Shown piece after piece: positions 36,218 to 45,893 of a stretch of 64,000 nt of DNA. A model generated the notes under the pieces. It saw only the letters and a program-made list of their open reading frames with translations. It made no database searches and was not told the origin of the DNA. The DNA lies in NCBI RefSeq assembly GCF_024397855.1, contig NZ_CP073343.1, positions 372,001 to 436,000 of the forward strand, in the 5' to 3' direction. This DNA comes from Marinomonas rhizomae (GTDB taxonomy: Bacteria > Pseudomonadota > Gammaproteobacteria > Pseudomonadales > Marinomonadaceae). Position numbers and translations under genes: made by a program. Within the stretch, counting starts at the first letter, position 1, and every line of letters begins with the position of its first letter.

Positions 36218-36601
36218 CGAATTAGTTTCCCATTCAGCGTTAGCGTCTCAGTGATTTTTGTCTACGATCAATAATACCATTGGGGTTTCTTTAAAGAAGG
36301 CTATAGTCTGAAAAAACTTGTCTCAAAAATATGCTTTTGTTGATGAAGTCATGATTTCGCTACTGCCTAAAGGCTTAATAGATATTCTTCATCCTGTGTT
36401 TGCTTCTCATTTTCTGCCTATATGAGTCAGAGTGTTTCCTGCAATAAAGTCATTAACGATTGGATCGATAGATGATTGTTTTGAAAAGGAAAGGTCAGCT
36501 ACCTTTGTATAGTGAAAATTTGAGTTGAGTAATTGTAAGTCCCTAAGCTAGGAGAGAGGCACTTTGGTATGCTCGCTCATTCGTAAAATGAGGAGATAAA
36601 A
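36218..36601. other. Intergenic region without recognised features
   Basis: About 384 bases between the PhyH-like gene and the small lipoprotein gene. I see no RNA gene, repeat or credible short reading frame. It presumably holds two divergent promoters. Confidence 0.5.
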
Positions 36602-36784
36602 ATGAGAGCCACTTTACTTATTATTGCAGTTAGTTTTGTGTCGTTAACCGGTTGCGAGATAAATCGAGTGGGCGGGAAATTTGCTGGCATAGATATTGAG
36701 GCGAAAAACGATGATGCTCACAGAGAGAGTGGCAAAGCAGGGGCATTCTGCCCTCCGGGACAAGCGAAAAAAGGTGCTTGTTAG
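36602..36784 (+). CDS. Small predicted lipoprotein
   Basis: 60 residues. A short signal peptide ends in a lipobox (FVSLTGC), predicting lipid attachment at Cys18. The mature part is 43 residues with a C-terminal GAFCPPGQAKKGAC that could form a disulfide. A strong ribosome site (ATGAGGAGATAAAA) precedes the ATG. Function unknown. Confidence 0.75.
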   Translation: MRATLLIIAVSFVSLTGCEINRVGGKFAGIDIEAKNDDAHRESGKAGAFCPPGQAKKGAC

Positions 36785-36945
36785 CTGCTGGTGGTTTCTT
36801 TTTGGGCTCCGAGAATGATTATTATCCGTACGATTTTCTGTAAATACTTCAATTTTTTACATAACTTTTCTTATTTATGACAGAGTAATTTCCTAAAGTT
36901 GTCTATGGTTAAGTAACTACCATGCAATCTACGGAGAGAACCCGC

Positions 36946-37128
36946 ATGAACAGAAAAGATGACCGCATACAACATTTGGTTAGCTTGCTCGAAAATTTGG
37001 AAAAAGTGTCGCTTCAGGATATTGCGCAAATACCGCCTTCACAGCAGCACATATTGGCCGAAAAAATCGAAAGTTTGCAGGATGAGCTAAAAGCCTTGAT
37101 GTCGGACGACGAGCCAATGACACACTGA
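36946..37128 (+). CDS. Small coiled-coil protein of unknown function
   Basis: 60 residues from the ATG at 36946, which has GGAGAG about 9 bases upstream; an ATG at 36922 gives eight more residues. The sequence is highly charged and helical (RIQHLVSLLENLEKVSLQDI, then ILAEKIESLQDELKALM). No family recognised. Confidence 0.6.
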   Translation: MNRKDDRIQHLVSLLENLEKVSLQDIAQIPPSQQHILAEKIESLQDELKALMSDDEPMTH

Positions 37129-37203
37129 CGCTGCTATTTTTACTCTGTTGTTTCCCCCCGCACTTTTAATACTTCAAAGGCAATCACCTTTCTATTTACC
37201 CAC

Positions 37204-37232
37204 CAAAAAAAGACCGGCCTAAGCCGGTCAAA
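37204..37232 (-). terminator. Rho-independent terminator after glpV
   Basis: On the minus strand, a perfect 7-bp stem (gaccggc / gccggtc) with a 4-base loop is followed by seven T. It lies about 25 bases past the glpV stop. Confidence 0.88.
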
Positions 37233-37255
37233 CGTTCAGAGATAATGACGAGATA

Positions 37256-38980
37256 TTATTCCCAAGAACGAAGTAGGTCGTCATAAGAAACCGTAACACC
37301 TTTTGGTTTCTCATTAGCCAACTTCGGTTTTGGTGCGCCAGGTTGAGCCAACCAGTACGCTTCATCACGCGGCTTGTTCATTTTCGGTCCACAGATAGGC
37401 TGTACATTAGCGCGTTCTAGACGCTCCATGACTTTATCTTGTGCTGCCGCTAGGCCGTTAAGTGCTTCTTGTGGTGTTGCTTCTCCGCTTGCTGCTTGAG
37501 AAATGTACTGCCACCAAAGCTGAGCCAGCTTAGGGTAATCTGGCACGTTGATCCCAGTTGGCGACCACTCTTTACGAGCTGGCCCTTTGTAGAACTCAAC
37601 CAAACCACCCAATTTAGGCGCTGCTGCGGCCATTTCAGGAGAGTTGATATCCGACTCACGAATAGGCGTTAGACCGACTAAGGTTTTCTTCAAAGAGACT
37701 GTTTTGGACGTTGTGAACTGAGCATACATCCAAGCCGCTAGGCGACGATCGTCTGGTGTCGAGTTCATGAAAGTCCAAGCACCAACGTCTTGATAACCTT
37801 TCTTCATGCCTTCTTCCCAGTATGGCCCAACCGGAGAAGGAGCCATGCGCCATTTTGGCGTACCATCTTCGTTTACAACAGGAAGACCTTTCGTCGTCAT
37901 GTCAGCGGTAAACGCGGTGTACCAGAAAATTTGCTGAGCTACGCCACCTTGCGCTGGCACTGGGCCAGATTCAGAGAAGGTCATGCCTTGAGCTTCTGGT
38001 GGCGCGTACTTACGCAACCATTCGACGTATTTGGTTGTTGCGTAAACCGCAGCTGGGCCGTTTGTTGCACCACCACGAGAAACGCTGGAGCCTACTGGTG
38101 AGCAGGCATCTTTAATACGAATACCCCATTCATCGACAGGTAAACCATTAGGTGTACCCTTATCGCCAGCACCCGCCATAGAGAACCAAGCATCAGTGAA
38201 ACGCCAGCCTAGAGAAGGGTCTTTTTTACCGTAATCCATGTGGCCGTAAACGCGCTCACCATCGATGTTTTTCACTTTGTCAGTGAAGAACTCTGCGATG
38301 TCTTCATAAGCAGACCAGTTAACTGGCACACCTAGCTCGTAACCGTAAATGGATTTGAATTTGGCTTTTAGGTCTGGACGAGCAAACCAGTCAGCACGGA
38401 ACCAATAAAGGTTAGCAAATTGCTGCGTTGGTAATTGGTAAAGTTTGCCATCCGGCCCTGTGGTGAAATCCAAACCGATGAAATCGGCAAGATCTAAGGT
38501 TGGTAATGTGAAATCCTTACCATCGCCTTGCATCATGTCAGAGATAGGTACCACTTTTCCGTAGCGGAAATGGGTACCGATCAAGTCGGAATCATTCACG
38601 TAAGCATCATAGATGTTACGACCAGATTGCATTTGTGTTTGCAGTTTTTCAACGACATCACCTTCTTGAATCAAGTCATGGTTGACCTTGATACCAGTGA
38701 TTTCAGTGAAGGCTTTCGCCAACACTTGAGACTCATATTTGTGCGTTGTTAACGTTTCAGACGCGACGTTGATTTCCATACCGCGGAATTTTTTTGCGGC
38801 TTCGGTGAACCAATGCATTTCGTCAAGCTGTTGTTGCTTGCTTAGTGTAGAAACGGTGAATTCGGTATCTACCCATTTTTCTGCAGCATCTGAGTATGCG
38901 TCAGCCCATAAGGTGGCTGAATGCATCATGACAGCAAAGGGTAAGGCGGCGAGTGCAATTTTTTTCTTATTGTAGTGCAT
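37256..38980 (-). CDS. glpV: ABC transporter substrate-binding protein, GlpV-like (glycerol uptake)
   Basis: 574 residues, unusually long for a binding protein but typical of GlpV. A signal peptide (KKIALAALPFAVMMHSATLWA) is followed by MEINVASETLTTHKYES, a family hallmark, and YQLPTQQFANLYWFRADWF. The C-terminal IRESDINSPEMA and EWSPTGINVPDYPKLA also fit. It would capture the ligand in the periplasm for GlpP/GlpQ. It is the last gene of the six-gene run whose order matches the Rhizobium leguminosarum glycerol transporter. Confidence 0.85.
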   Translation of the reverse strand: MHYNKKKIALAALPFAVMMHSATLWADAYSDAAEKWVDTEFTVSTLSKQQQLDEMHWFTEAAKKFRGMEINVASETLTTHKYESQVLAKAFTEITGIKVNHDLIQEGDVVEKLQTQMQSGRNIYDAYVNDSDLIGTHFRYGKVVPISDMMQGDGKDFTLPTLDLADFIGLDFTTGPDGKLYQLPTQQFANLYWFRADWFARPDLKAKFKSIYGYELGVPVNWSAYEDIAEFFTDKVKNIDGERVYGHMDYGKKDPSLGWRFTDAWFSMAGAGDKGTPNGLPVDEWGIRIKDACSPVGSSVSRGGATNGPAAVYATTKYVEWLRKYAPPEAQGMTFSESGPVPAQGGVAQQIFWYTAFTADMTTKGLPVVNEDGTPKWRMAPSPVGPYWEEGMKKGYQDVGAWTFMNSTPDDRRLAAWMYAQFTTSKTVSLKKTLVGLTPIRESDINSPEMAAAAPKLGGLVEFYKGPARKEWSPTGINVPDYPKLAQLWWQYISQAASGEATPQEALNGLAAAQDKVMERLERANVQPICGPKMNKPRDEAYWLAQPGAPKPKLANEKPKGVTVSYDDLLRSWE

Positions 38981-39074
38981 GTTTTACCTCAACTAAGTTT
39001 GGTTTTTCTTTTAGGTTTTTAGGTTTGGCTTCCGTGCCAAAAATTCCATCCTTTATTACTGATAAGGACGCTGA

Positions 39075-39347
39075 CTAGCCCCAGCGCATTAGGATAAGCA
39101 TCCAAAATGCACATAGGACGGTGGCCACCGCGATGTTCACATCCGTTAACGCAACGAATGCAAGGTGGATAAAAGCACTGCTAAGCAGGCCAATGAATAA
39201 GCGATCACCGCGTGTGGTGGCTAGTGGTAAAAAGCCACGACGCTCTACGCAAGGTGAGATCAGTTGCCATGTGGTCATACCGACCAAGAGCACAGCAATG
39301 CCGATAAAAAACAGGGCAGTAGGTAATGTCCAAGACATCCAAGCCAT
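39075..39347 (-). CDS. glpU: DUF2160 small membrane protein, GlpU-like
   Basis: 90 residues with three hydrophobic helices (about 8-28, 48-66 and 70-88) and the GFLPLATTRGDRLFIGLL loop typical of DUF2160. GlpU is an accessory membrane component found only in this class of glycerol ABC transporter. It starts 11 bases after the glpQ stop. Its presence is the best evidence that the importer is of the GlpSTPQUV class rather than a generic sugar importer. Confidence 0.85.
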   Translation of the reverse strand: MAWMSWTLPTALFFIGIAVLLVGMTTWQLISPCVERRGFLPLATTRGDRLFIGLLSSAFIHLAFVALTDVNIAVATVLCAFWMLILMRWG

Positions 39348-39358
39348 AATAATTCTCC

Positions 39359-40252
39359 TTACACTCGACCAAGGGCAAAGCCCTTCGCCACATGGTTACG
39401 AACGAAGTAAATGACCAGCATTCCCGGAATAATTGTCAGTACACCTGCGGCCGCGAGCAGCCCCCAATCCATCCCTGAAGCAGACACCGTTCTTGTCATA
39501 ATGGCGGCAATAGGTTTTGCTTCGACTGACGTTAATGTTCGCGCTAGCAATAGTTCTACCCAAGAGAACATGAAGCAGAAGAAGGCCGTCACACCGATAC
39601 CTGAGCGAATCAAGGGAATGAAGATACGCACGAAGAATTTCGGAAACGAGTAGCCATCTATGTATGCTGTTTCATCAATCTCACGCGGCACGCCACTCAT
39701 AAAACCTTCCAGTATCCAAACAGCTAATGGCACAGTGAAAATACAGTGTGCTAGCGCCACGGCGATATGGGTGTCGAACAACCCCACTGACGAATACAGT
39801 TGGAAGAAAGGCAGTAAGAAAACCGCGGGTGGTGCCATACGATTAGATAGCAACCAGAAAAACATGTGCTTATCGCCAATGAACTTATAGCGGCTAAAGG
39901 CATAAGCAGCAGGCAAGGCAACTAGTAAGCTGATGACCATGTTCATGGACACGTAAAAGATTGAGTTTACGTAACCCATGTACCAGGTTGGGTCGCCAAA
40001 TATCTTGGCGTAGTTCGCCAAAGTGAAATCCGCTGGGACGAAAGATAACCCGCTAAGAATTTCCGTATTGGTTTTAAATGACATGTTGATTAGCCAATAG
40101 ATTGGCAGTAATAACAGAACCAAATACAGCACCAAACCAAAGCGACCACGAAGGTGTGCGTTGCGGGTTTTGCGCTCAGCTCGGCTATACACCGGAGCTT
40201 GCTCTTTTGTACCTGTATTGTGGCGCGTCATTGATGTTTTTAATTGCGTCAT
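39359..40252 (-). CDS. glpQ: ABC transporter permease, GlpQ-like
   Basis: 297 residues with six membrane helices and the MalG-type ATPase-contact loop EIDETAYIDGYSFPKFFVRI (the EAA motif). An N-terminal basic tail (TRHNTGTKEQAPVYSRAERK) precedes helix 1. It pairs with GlpP to form the membrane channel. It starts 9 bases after the glpP stop. Confidence 0.9.
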   Translation of the reverse strand: MTQLKTSMTRHNTGTKEQAPVYSRAERKTRNAHLRGRFGLVLYLVLLLLPIYWLINMSFKTNTEILSGLSFVPADFTLANYAKIFGDPTWYMGYVNSIFYVSMNMVISLLVALPAAYAFSRYKFIGDKHMFFWLLSNRMAPPAVFLLPFFQLYSSVGLFDTHIAVALAHCIFTVPLAVWILEGFMSGVPREIDETAYIDGYSFPKFFVRIFIPLIRSGIGVTAFFCFMFSWVELLLARTLTSVEAKPIAAIMTRTVSASGMDWGLLAAAGVLTIIPGMLVIYFVRNHVAKGFALGRV

Positions 40253-40261
40253 GATCCGCTC

Positions 40262-41131
40262 CTACTTGTCTTTTTGCATGTTCATGATGGTGGTGTAGAA
40301 CACCCAACACACGAGCAAGATGATTAAGAAGTACACCAGTGAGAACGCCGCCGCAGGGCCAAGATCAAACTGGCCGATGGCTTGCTGTACCAAGGACTGA
40401 CTCAAGAAAGTCGTAGAGCTTCCTGGACCACCGCCTGTTAGTACAAAAGGCTCGGTGTAAATCATGAAAGAATCCATAAAGCGCAATAACACACCAATAA
40501 TCAGTACGTTAGTAAGCTTAGGCAGCTGGATATAACGGAATACTGCCCAGCGAGACGCTTGGTCGATACGCGCCGCTTGATAATAGACTTCAGGAATCGC
40601 TCGTAGACCTGAATAGCACAACAAGGCAACCAATGGCGTCCAATGCCAAACGTCCATCAAAACTACGGTTAACCAAGCATCAGTAGGATCAGACGCGTAG
40701 TTGTAATCGACACCGATACTACTCATAAAGGCACCGAACAAACCTATGTCGGCACGGCCGAAGATTTGCCAAATTGTGCCTACTACGTTCCATGGAATCA
40801 GCAGGGGAATCGCCACCAAAATCAAAGCCAAAGAGGCGCCGCGACCTTTGGTTGGCATCATTAAGGCAACACAAATACCCAGTGGTACTTCAATGATAAG
40901 AATGGTGAATGAGTAGATAAATTGACGCAGCAGGGCTTCATGTAAGCGGCTGTCTAGCATCACTTGTTTGAACCACTCAGTGCCGACAAAGTAGCGCGTA
41001 TAAGGGTCAAAAATATCCTGTACCGAATAGTTCACCACCGTCATCAACGGAATGATGGCTGAGAAGGCAACGATGAGGAAAACGGGCATAACAAGGAACC
41101 ATGCCTTGTTGTTCTCGACTTTAGTTTGCAT
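40262..41131 (-). CDS. glpP: ABC transporter permease, GlpP-like
   Basis: 289 residues with six membrane helices and a MalF-type EAA loop (PEVYYQAARIDQASRWAVFR). The first helix is FLVMPVFLIVAFSAIIP. It overlaps the end of glpT by 11 bases, suggesting coupled translation. Together with GlpQ it forms the heterodimeric channel. Confidence 0.9.
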   Translation of the reverse strand: MQTKVENNKAWFLVMPVFLIVAFSAIIPLMTVVNYSVQDIFDPYTRYFVGTEWFKQVMLDSRLHEALLRQFIYSFTILIIEVPLGICVALMMPTKGRGASLALILVAIPLLIPWNVVGTIWQIFGRADIGLFGAFMSSIGVDYNYASDPTDAWLTVVLMDVWHWTPLVALLCYSGLRAIPEVYYQAARIDQASRWAVFRYIQLPKLTNVLIIGVLLRFMDSFMIYTEPFVLTGGGPGSSTTFLSQSLVQQAIGQFDLGPAAAFSLVYFLIILLVCWVFYTTIMNMQKDK

Positions 41132-42278
41132 GGTCGGTCTCCTTATTCTGCTGAGCTGTGTCTGCTTGACCGTCTACATCTACCAAATATTCGTCCACAT
41201 AGACCTTGGTCCATTGTTCCGGAAAGCTCACATAGATTTGCCCTGAAGGGACCTTTTGGTCTTCGCTCAAGCGCGCCTTCATTACTTGCCCATGGAACAT
41301 GAAAGACAGAATCTTGTAGGTACCAAGGTCTTCCACGTAATCCACGTTGACAGAAAAGGCGTCGTCATTTTTACCTTCCCATACATGGACAAACTCAGGG
41401 CGAATCCCTAAGGTGACCTTGCTGGCTCCCATGGCGCTTAAGCGCGTTAGCATGGCATCGCTAACGGATATTTCATGCTCTCCAAACATCAGCGCCGCTT
41501 TTTCTTCATTGTTAGTTTTCAGTTCGGCTTCAAAAAAGTTCATGCCTGGACTGCCGATAAAGTAGCCAACAAACGTGTGCGCTGGGGTTTCGAATAATTC
41601 CCGTGGTGTGCCGAACTGGACAATTTGCCCGTTGTACATCACAGCAATTTTATCGGCGAAGGTGGAGGCTTCTAATTGGTCGTGTGTCACATACACCATG
41701 GTGATGTTGAACTGTTCATGGATCTGCTTGAGCTTACGACGTAATTTCCATTTCAGCTGTGGATCGATAACGGTAAGAGGCTCATCAAACAAAATTGCTG
41801 ATACATCGTCACGTACTAAGCCACGTCCCATGGAGACTTTTTGTTTTTGATCCGCTGACAAACCTTTGGCTTTGCGCTTTAGCTGGTCAGACAGTTCAAG
41901 AATCTCGGCAACTTCGTAGACTTTCGACTTCACCTTGTATTCTGGTACGCCAATATTGCGTAGCGGAAAGGCCAAGTTATCAAACACTGTCATGGTGTCG
42001 TACACCACTGGGAATTGGAAAACCTGCGCGATATTGCGTTCTTCGGGTTTTAATTCGTTAACGCGTTTGCCGTCAAATAAAACCTCCCCGTTAGAAGGTT
42101 TTAGCAGGCCCGAAATAATATTCAGTAGTGTGGATTTACCGCAGCCAGATGGGCCAAGTAGGGCAAAGGCACCGCCTTGTTCCCAAACGTGAGACATTTC
42201 GCGGATGGCGTAGTCTTCTGGCTTGGTTGGATTATCGGTATAAGTATGCGCTAAGGCATTTAAGGTAATAGAAGCCAT
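41121..42278 (-). CDS. glpT: ABC transporter ATPase, GlpT-like, with degenerate signature motif
   Basis: 385 residues. Walker A is LLGPSGCGKST (about 41-50) and Walker B is ISAILFDEPL-like (SAILFDEPLTVIDP). The signature that is normally LSGGQ reads LSADQKQK here. The C-terminal third is a MalK-type regulatory OB fold (IRPEFVHVWEG). The partner GlpS has a standard LSGGQ, so the ATPase dimer would have one standard and one altered ATP site. It lies 2 bases after the glpS stop. Confidence 0.88.
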   Translation of the reverse strand: MASITLNALAHTYTDNPTKPEDYAIREMSHVWEQGGAFALLGPSGCGKSTLLNIISGLLKPSNGEVLFDGKRVNELKPEERNIAQVFQFPVVYDTMTVFDNLAFPLRNIGVPEYKVKSKVYEVAEILELSDQLKRKAKGLSADQKQKVSMGRGLVRDDVSAILFDEPLTVIDPQLKWKLRRKLKQIHEQFNITMVYVTHDQLEASTFADKIAVMYNGQIVQFGTPRELFETPAHTFVGYFIGSPGMNFFEAELKTNNEEKAALMFGEHEISVSDAMLTRLSAMGASKVTLGIRPEFVHVWEGKNDDAFSVNVDYVEDLGTYKILSFMFHGQVMKARLSEDQKVPSGQIYVSFPEQWTKVYVDEYLVDVDGQADTAQQNKETDHAN

Positions 42279-42280
42279 GA

Positions 42281-43369
42281 TTATTGATCCCTCATTCGTG
42301 CTGGGGAATGCACCATCTTGCCTTGAGCGTCAAAGGCGTACAGCTTGTGCGTCGGGAAATAGACTTTAATTTCTTGATCCACTTGGTAAGCGTGAACCCC
42401 AGATAAATGCAGTACTAAATCAAAATGCGGGTTGTGAACATGCAGGAAGGTTTCTGATCCACTGATTTCCGCCAAATCAACTCGGACAGGCAACTCTAAA
42501 TCATCGTCAGAGTGCGGCACCAAACCTATGTGCGAAGCGCGCACACCAAATTGATATTCACCAGGAGTTAGGCGGCGCAAATCGCTGTTTAAACGGAAAT
42601 GGACAGTGTCGTCGAAAGTGACTTCTTCTTCGCTGACGCGACCAGGAACCACGTTAATTGGTGGTTCAGAGAACATCTCTGCAGTGATAATGTCTTTTGG
42701 CTGGTGATAAACCTCGGCAGTTGGCCCCATTTGCAGCAAACGACCTTCGTTTAAAACAGCGGTGTTACCACCCAGAGCCAAGGCTTCGTTAGGTTCGGTT
42801 GTGGCGTAAATGGCGATGCAGTTACGGGCTTTGAACAAGGCGCGTAATTCTTGACGTAGCTCTTCGCGTAATTTGTAATCGAGGTTAACCAGAGGTTCAT
42901 CGAACAAGATAATTTGCGAGTCTTTCACCAAGGCTCTCGCCATGGCGGTACGCTGTTGCTGGCCACCAGAAAGTTGCAGTGGCAAACGATCAAGGAAAGG
43001 ATCGATGCGAAGCATTTCTGCGGTTTCACGTACACGGCGGTCGACTTCTTTTTCATCCATCTTTGCCAAGCGAAGTGGCGACGCGATGTTTTCGTAAACC
43101 GTGAGGTTGGGATAATTGATGAACTGTTGATACACCATGGAGATGTTGCGTTCGCGAACAGGCACACCTGTTACGTCCACTCCATTCATGAGGATTTTTC
43201 CTTTGGTAGGTCGATCAAGACCTGCCATGAGGCGCATTAGCGTCGTTTTACCGGACAGAGTGCGCCCAAGTAGAACGTTGAAAGAGCCGGGTTCGAGAGA
43301 TAAATTTACATCATCGATCCACGTCTCGCCTTCAACAACGCGCGATACATTCTGCAGCGTCAGAGACAT
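42281..43369 (-). CDS. glpS: ABC transporter ATPase, GlpS-like
   Basis: 362 residues from the ATG at 43369, preceded by AAGGTAC; further upstream the frame lies in the leader and is not used. Walker A is GRTLSGKT (35-42), the signature is LQLSGGQQQR, and Walker B is IILFDEPLVNLD. A MalK-type C-terminal domain follows (FGVRASHIGLVPHS). First gene of the importer operon, about 97 bases downstream of the predicted sigma-54 transcription start. Confidence 0.9.
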   Translation of the reverse strand: MSLTLQNVSRVVEGETWIDDVNLSLEPGSFNVLLGRTLSGKTTLMRLMAGLDRPTKGKILMNGVDVTGVPVRERNISMVYQQFINYPNLTVYENIASPLRLAKMDEKEVDRRVRETAEMLRIDPFLDRLPLQLSGGQQQRTAMARALVKDSQIILFDEPLVNLDYKLREELRQELRALFKARNCIAIYATTEPNEALALGGNTAVLNEGRLLQMGPTAEVYHQPKDIITAEMFSEPPINVVPGRVSEEEVTFDDTVHFRLNSDLRRLTPGEYQFGVRASHIGLVPHSDDDLELPVRVDLAEISGSETFLHVHNPHFDLVLHLSGVHAYQVDQEIKVYFPTHKLYAFDAQGKMVHSPARMRDQ

Positions 43370-43476
43370 TGTAAGTACCTTTTTTGTTGTTATTGTTTTC
43401 TTGTGTGAACATCTTGTGTCTTTCGCAAGGCTCAAAAATGAACGCACAGTAATTTTGTCTGTATGTTGTAAGTACT

Positions 43477-43493
43477 TACAAAAGCCGTGCCAA
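43477..43493 (-). promoter_or_regulatory. Sigma-54 (-24/-12) promoter of the glp operon
   Basis: On the minus strand the sequence is TTGGCACGGCTTTTGTA: GG, ten bases, then GT, matching TTGGCACG-N4-TTGC with a single change at the last C. It lies upstream of glpS and opposite a gene for a sigma-54 activator. Confidence 0.75.
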
Positions 43494-43593
43494 AAATTTT
43501 TCTATACTTTTGGTCAGGTATAAATCATTGAAAAATATTGGTTTTATTGTGATTTTTGGTTGGGTTTGGTGGCTTTCACTTTCGAAAAAGGAC

Positions 43594-43641
43594 TGTTCAC
43601 GAGTGTTCAAAGTGTTTACAGTCTGCCAATCACAGTGAACA
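43594..43641. promoter_or_regulatory. Candidate enhancer site for the AcoR-like activator
   Basis: Half-sites tgttcac (43594-43600) and gtgaaca (43635-43641) form an inverted repeat, with an additional tgttca near 43604. They lie about 130-175 bases upstream of the predicted glp start, where enhancer sites are expected. They also sit just before the activator's own start. Confidence 0.45.
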
Positions 43642-43687
43642 TTTCATGCACACTCCGAGGGATCTCCTTGAGGTGTTGGAGTAGGAA

Positions 43688-45706
43688 ATGCAAGACGAAG
43701 AAGAACAAAAACAACAACAAAGTGCCGCCGCATCTGCCTCCATAGACTCTGGATCGGAAACGAATTTGACGCAAACTCACAAGGAGCGAATTCAAGCGTC
43801 TTGGTATCGTTGCGAGCAATTTGGCTTGGATCACAGCAGTCGACCCGATTTCGCGACCTTGCCAAAAGGTTCGTTAACAGATCTGATAGATCAGCATCGT
43901 AGCTTGCTCGAAACCACAGAAAACGAAGTGTTGCCGTATTACGAAAATATTCTGAGCAATTCAGCTTGTATGATCGTTTTAGCGGACCGCCAAGGTCATG
44001 TATTGAACACTTGGGGGCAACCGCGTTTTGGCAGTGCTGCACAGCATGGTTTGGTAGGCGGGAACCAATGGACCGAAATGGGCGTTGGCACCAATGCGAT
44101 TGGTACCGCTCTGATTACTGGCGAAGCGATTCAAGTGGGTCGAGATGAACACTTCTTACGTGCTAATCGTTTTATGGTTGGCTCGGCATCGCCTATCTAC
44201 AACACCAAAAACGATTTGGTTGGTGTGTTGGACATCTCCTCAGACGCGTATCTGCCTCAAGATCATACTTTTGGCATGGTCAAACTTATGTCGTTGAGTG
44301 TGGAGAATCGCCTGATCTTTTCCGCCTTCCAGCAAGAGCATTTTATTCTCAGTTTTAATACCAATGTGGTCAGTTTGGACAGTCATTGGTCTGGTATTTT
44401 GGTGCTGGATGAAAACGGTACGATTGTCTCTGCTAACCGTCGTGCGGAAGTGGTTCTCGCGCAGGACTTGGCTTTGCTCAACATTAATCAAATATTTGAT
44501 ATCGAAATGCGTGAGATCAAACATCATCCTTTTAGTTTGCCGATGAAGTTGATTGCCATGGGGCGTTATCAGTTTTACGTTAAAGTGATTCCTCCCGTAC
44601 AGCAAATCATGCGCATACCAGACTTTCGTCAGCGAGCAGATTATGTTGCACCATCACAGCCAGAAGCTATTGTTATGAATGAAAAAAATCCACCCGTTGA
44701 AAAGGTGAAGAAGCCGGAAATACTGTCGTCTAAAGCGATTCCAGATAACGTCATTCCATTGGCTGAATTACAACATGGCGACGATCGAGTCGAGCGTTTA
44801 GTGCGCCAAGCTCATAAGATTATGGAAAAAGATATTCCTATCTTGATTCATGGTGAAACGGGTGCTGGTAAAGAGATATTTGTACGCAGTTTGCATTATC
44901 ACAGCTCCCGCGCCAAAGAGATGTTGGTGGCGGTAAATTGCGCGGCTATTCCTGCTGAATTGGTGGAGTCTGAACTTTTTGGTTATGAAAAAGGCGCTTT
45001 TACTGGTGCGCAAAATCGAGGCTCCATTGGTCTGATTCGTCGCGCCCATCACGGCACATTATTTCTTGATGAAATTGGTGAAATGCCCATGGCAGTGCAG
45101 TCGCGTTTATTGCGAGTTTTGCAAGAAAGAGTGGTCACGCCATTGGGTTCTACCGAAGCCTTTCCGGTGGACATTAAACTGATTTCCGCCACCAATCGCA
45201 TCTTAAAAGAAGAAGTGAAAGAAGGGCGTTTTCGCCAAGATTTATACTATCGAATTTCAGGTTTGAACATAGAGCTACCCGCTTTGCGTGAGCGCACTGA
45301 CAAAGCGGCATTGATCAAATACCTTCATGAGCGTTTACGCAAAGAAGAACCAGGCCCAGCTTTGTCGCAAGCTATGTTGGACTTACTGGTGACGCATCCA
45401 TGGCCGGGAAACATGCGCCAACTCGCTCATGTATTAAAAGTCGGCATGGCAATGGCCGATGAGGAAGAGCTAGAAGAATGGCATTTACCTGATGATTTCT
45501 TTGATGACCTCGATGCCATGGGGCAAGTTGATGATTCAACATCATCAAAGGCGGCCAGTGAACAAGATGAACCGTTAGAAGACTTGATACCTAGGCTGTT
45601 AAATGAATTCAAAGGCAATGTCTCGCAAACTGCCAAAACCGCTGGAGTGAGCCGCAATACGGTTTATAAGTATGCAAAGTTAAAAGACGAAAATGATTCT
45701 ATGTAG
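43688..45706 (+). CDS. AcoR-like sigma-54-dependent transcriptional activator
   Basis: 672 residues. An N-terminal GAF-type sensor (about 90-230, with MGVGTNAIGTALITGEAIQV and GSASPIYNTKNDLVGVLDIS) and a PAS-like segment (about 235-310) come first. The AAA+ domain has Walker A GETGAGKE (about 390), the sigma-54 contact loop GAFTGA (about 435) and Walker B LFLDEIGE. A C-terminal Fis-type helix-turn-helix (GNVSQTAKTAGVSRNTVYKY) ends the protein. It is divergent from the glp importer genes. AcoR relatives respond to acetoin, glycerol or alcohols; here glycerol control of glpSTPQUV is the natural hypothesis. Confidence 0.93.
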   Translation: MQDEEEQKQQQSAAASASIDSGSETNLTQTHKERIQASWYRCEQFGLDHSSRPDFATLPKGSLTDLIDQHRSLLETTENEVLPYYENILSNSACMIVLADRQGHVLNTWGQPRFGSAAQHGLVGGNQWTEMGVGTNAIGTALITGEAIQVGRDEHFLRANRFMVGSASPIYNTKNDLVGVLDISSDAYLPQDHTFGMVKLMSLSVENRLIFSAFQQEHFILSFNTNVVSLDSHWSGILVLDENGTIVSANRRAEVVLAQDLALLNINQIFDIEMREIKHHPFSLPMKLIAMGRYQFYVKVIPPVQQIMRIPDFRQRADYVAPSQPEAIVMNEKNPPVEKVKKPEILSSKAIPDNVIPLAELQHGDDRVERLVRQAHKIMEKDIPILIHGETGAGKEIFVRSLHYHSSRAKEMLVAVNCAAIPAELVESELFGYEKGAFTGAQNRGSIGLIRRAHHGTLFLDEIGEMPMAVQSRLLRVLQERVVTPLGSTEAFPVDIKLISATNRILKEEVKEGRFRQDLYYRISGLNIELPALRERTDKAALIKYLHERLRKEEPGPALSQAMLDLLVTHPWPGNMRQLAHVLKVGMAMADEEELEEWHLPDDFFDDLDAMGQVDDSTSSKAASEQDEPLEDLIPRLLNEFKGNVSQTAKTAGVSRNTVYKYAKLKDENDSM

Positions 45707-45893
45707 CAAATTGTAATTATTTGTCTTTGGTTGTCTTTTTTTAGAAATTTATAATGTCTTATATTTCAGTAAGTTAAGGTTGGTTAGGTTTTATGTAATG
45801 TAGATGACTTATTTAGGTTACAAATGTTATGTATTTTTTCTTTAGTAACTTGTTATAAATGAGGCTATACAAACAAGAGATATTGGAAGTTAC

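Noticed and set aside
43644..44042. 132-codon minus-strand frame overlapping the activator start
   Set aside because: It is antisense to the AcoR-like gene and its leader and has no protein-like features.
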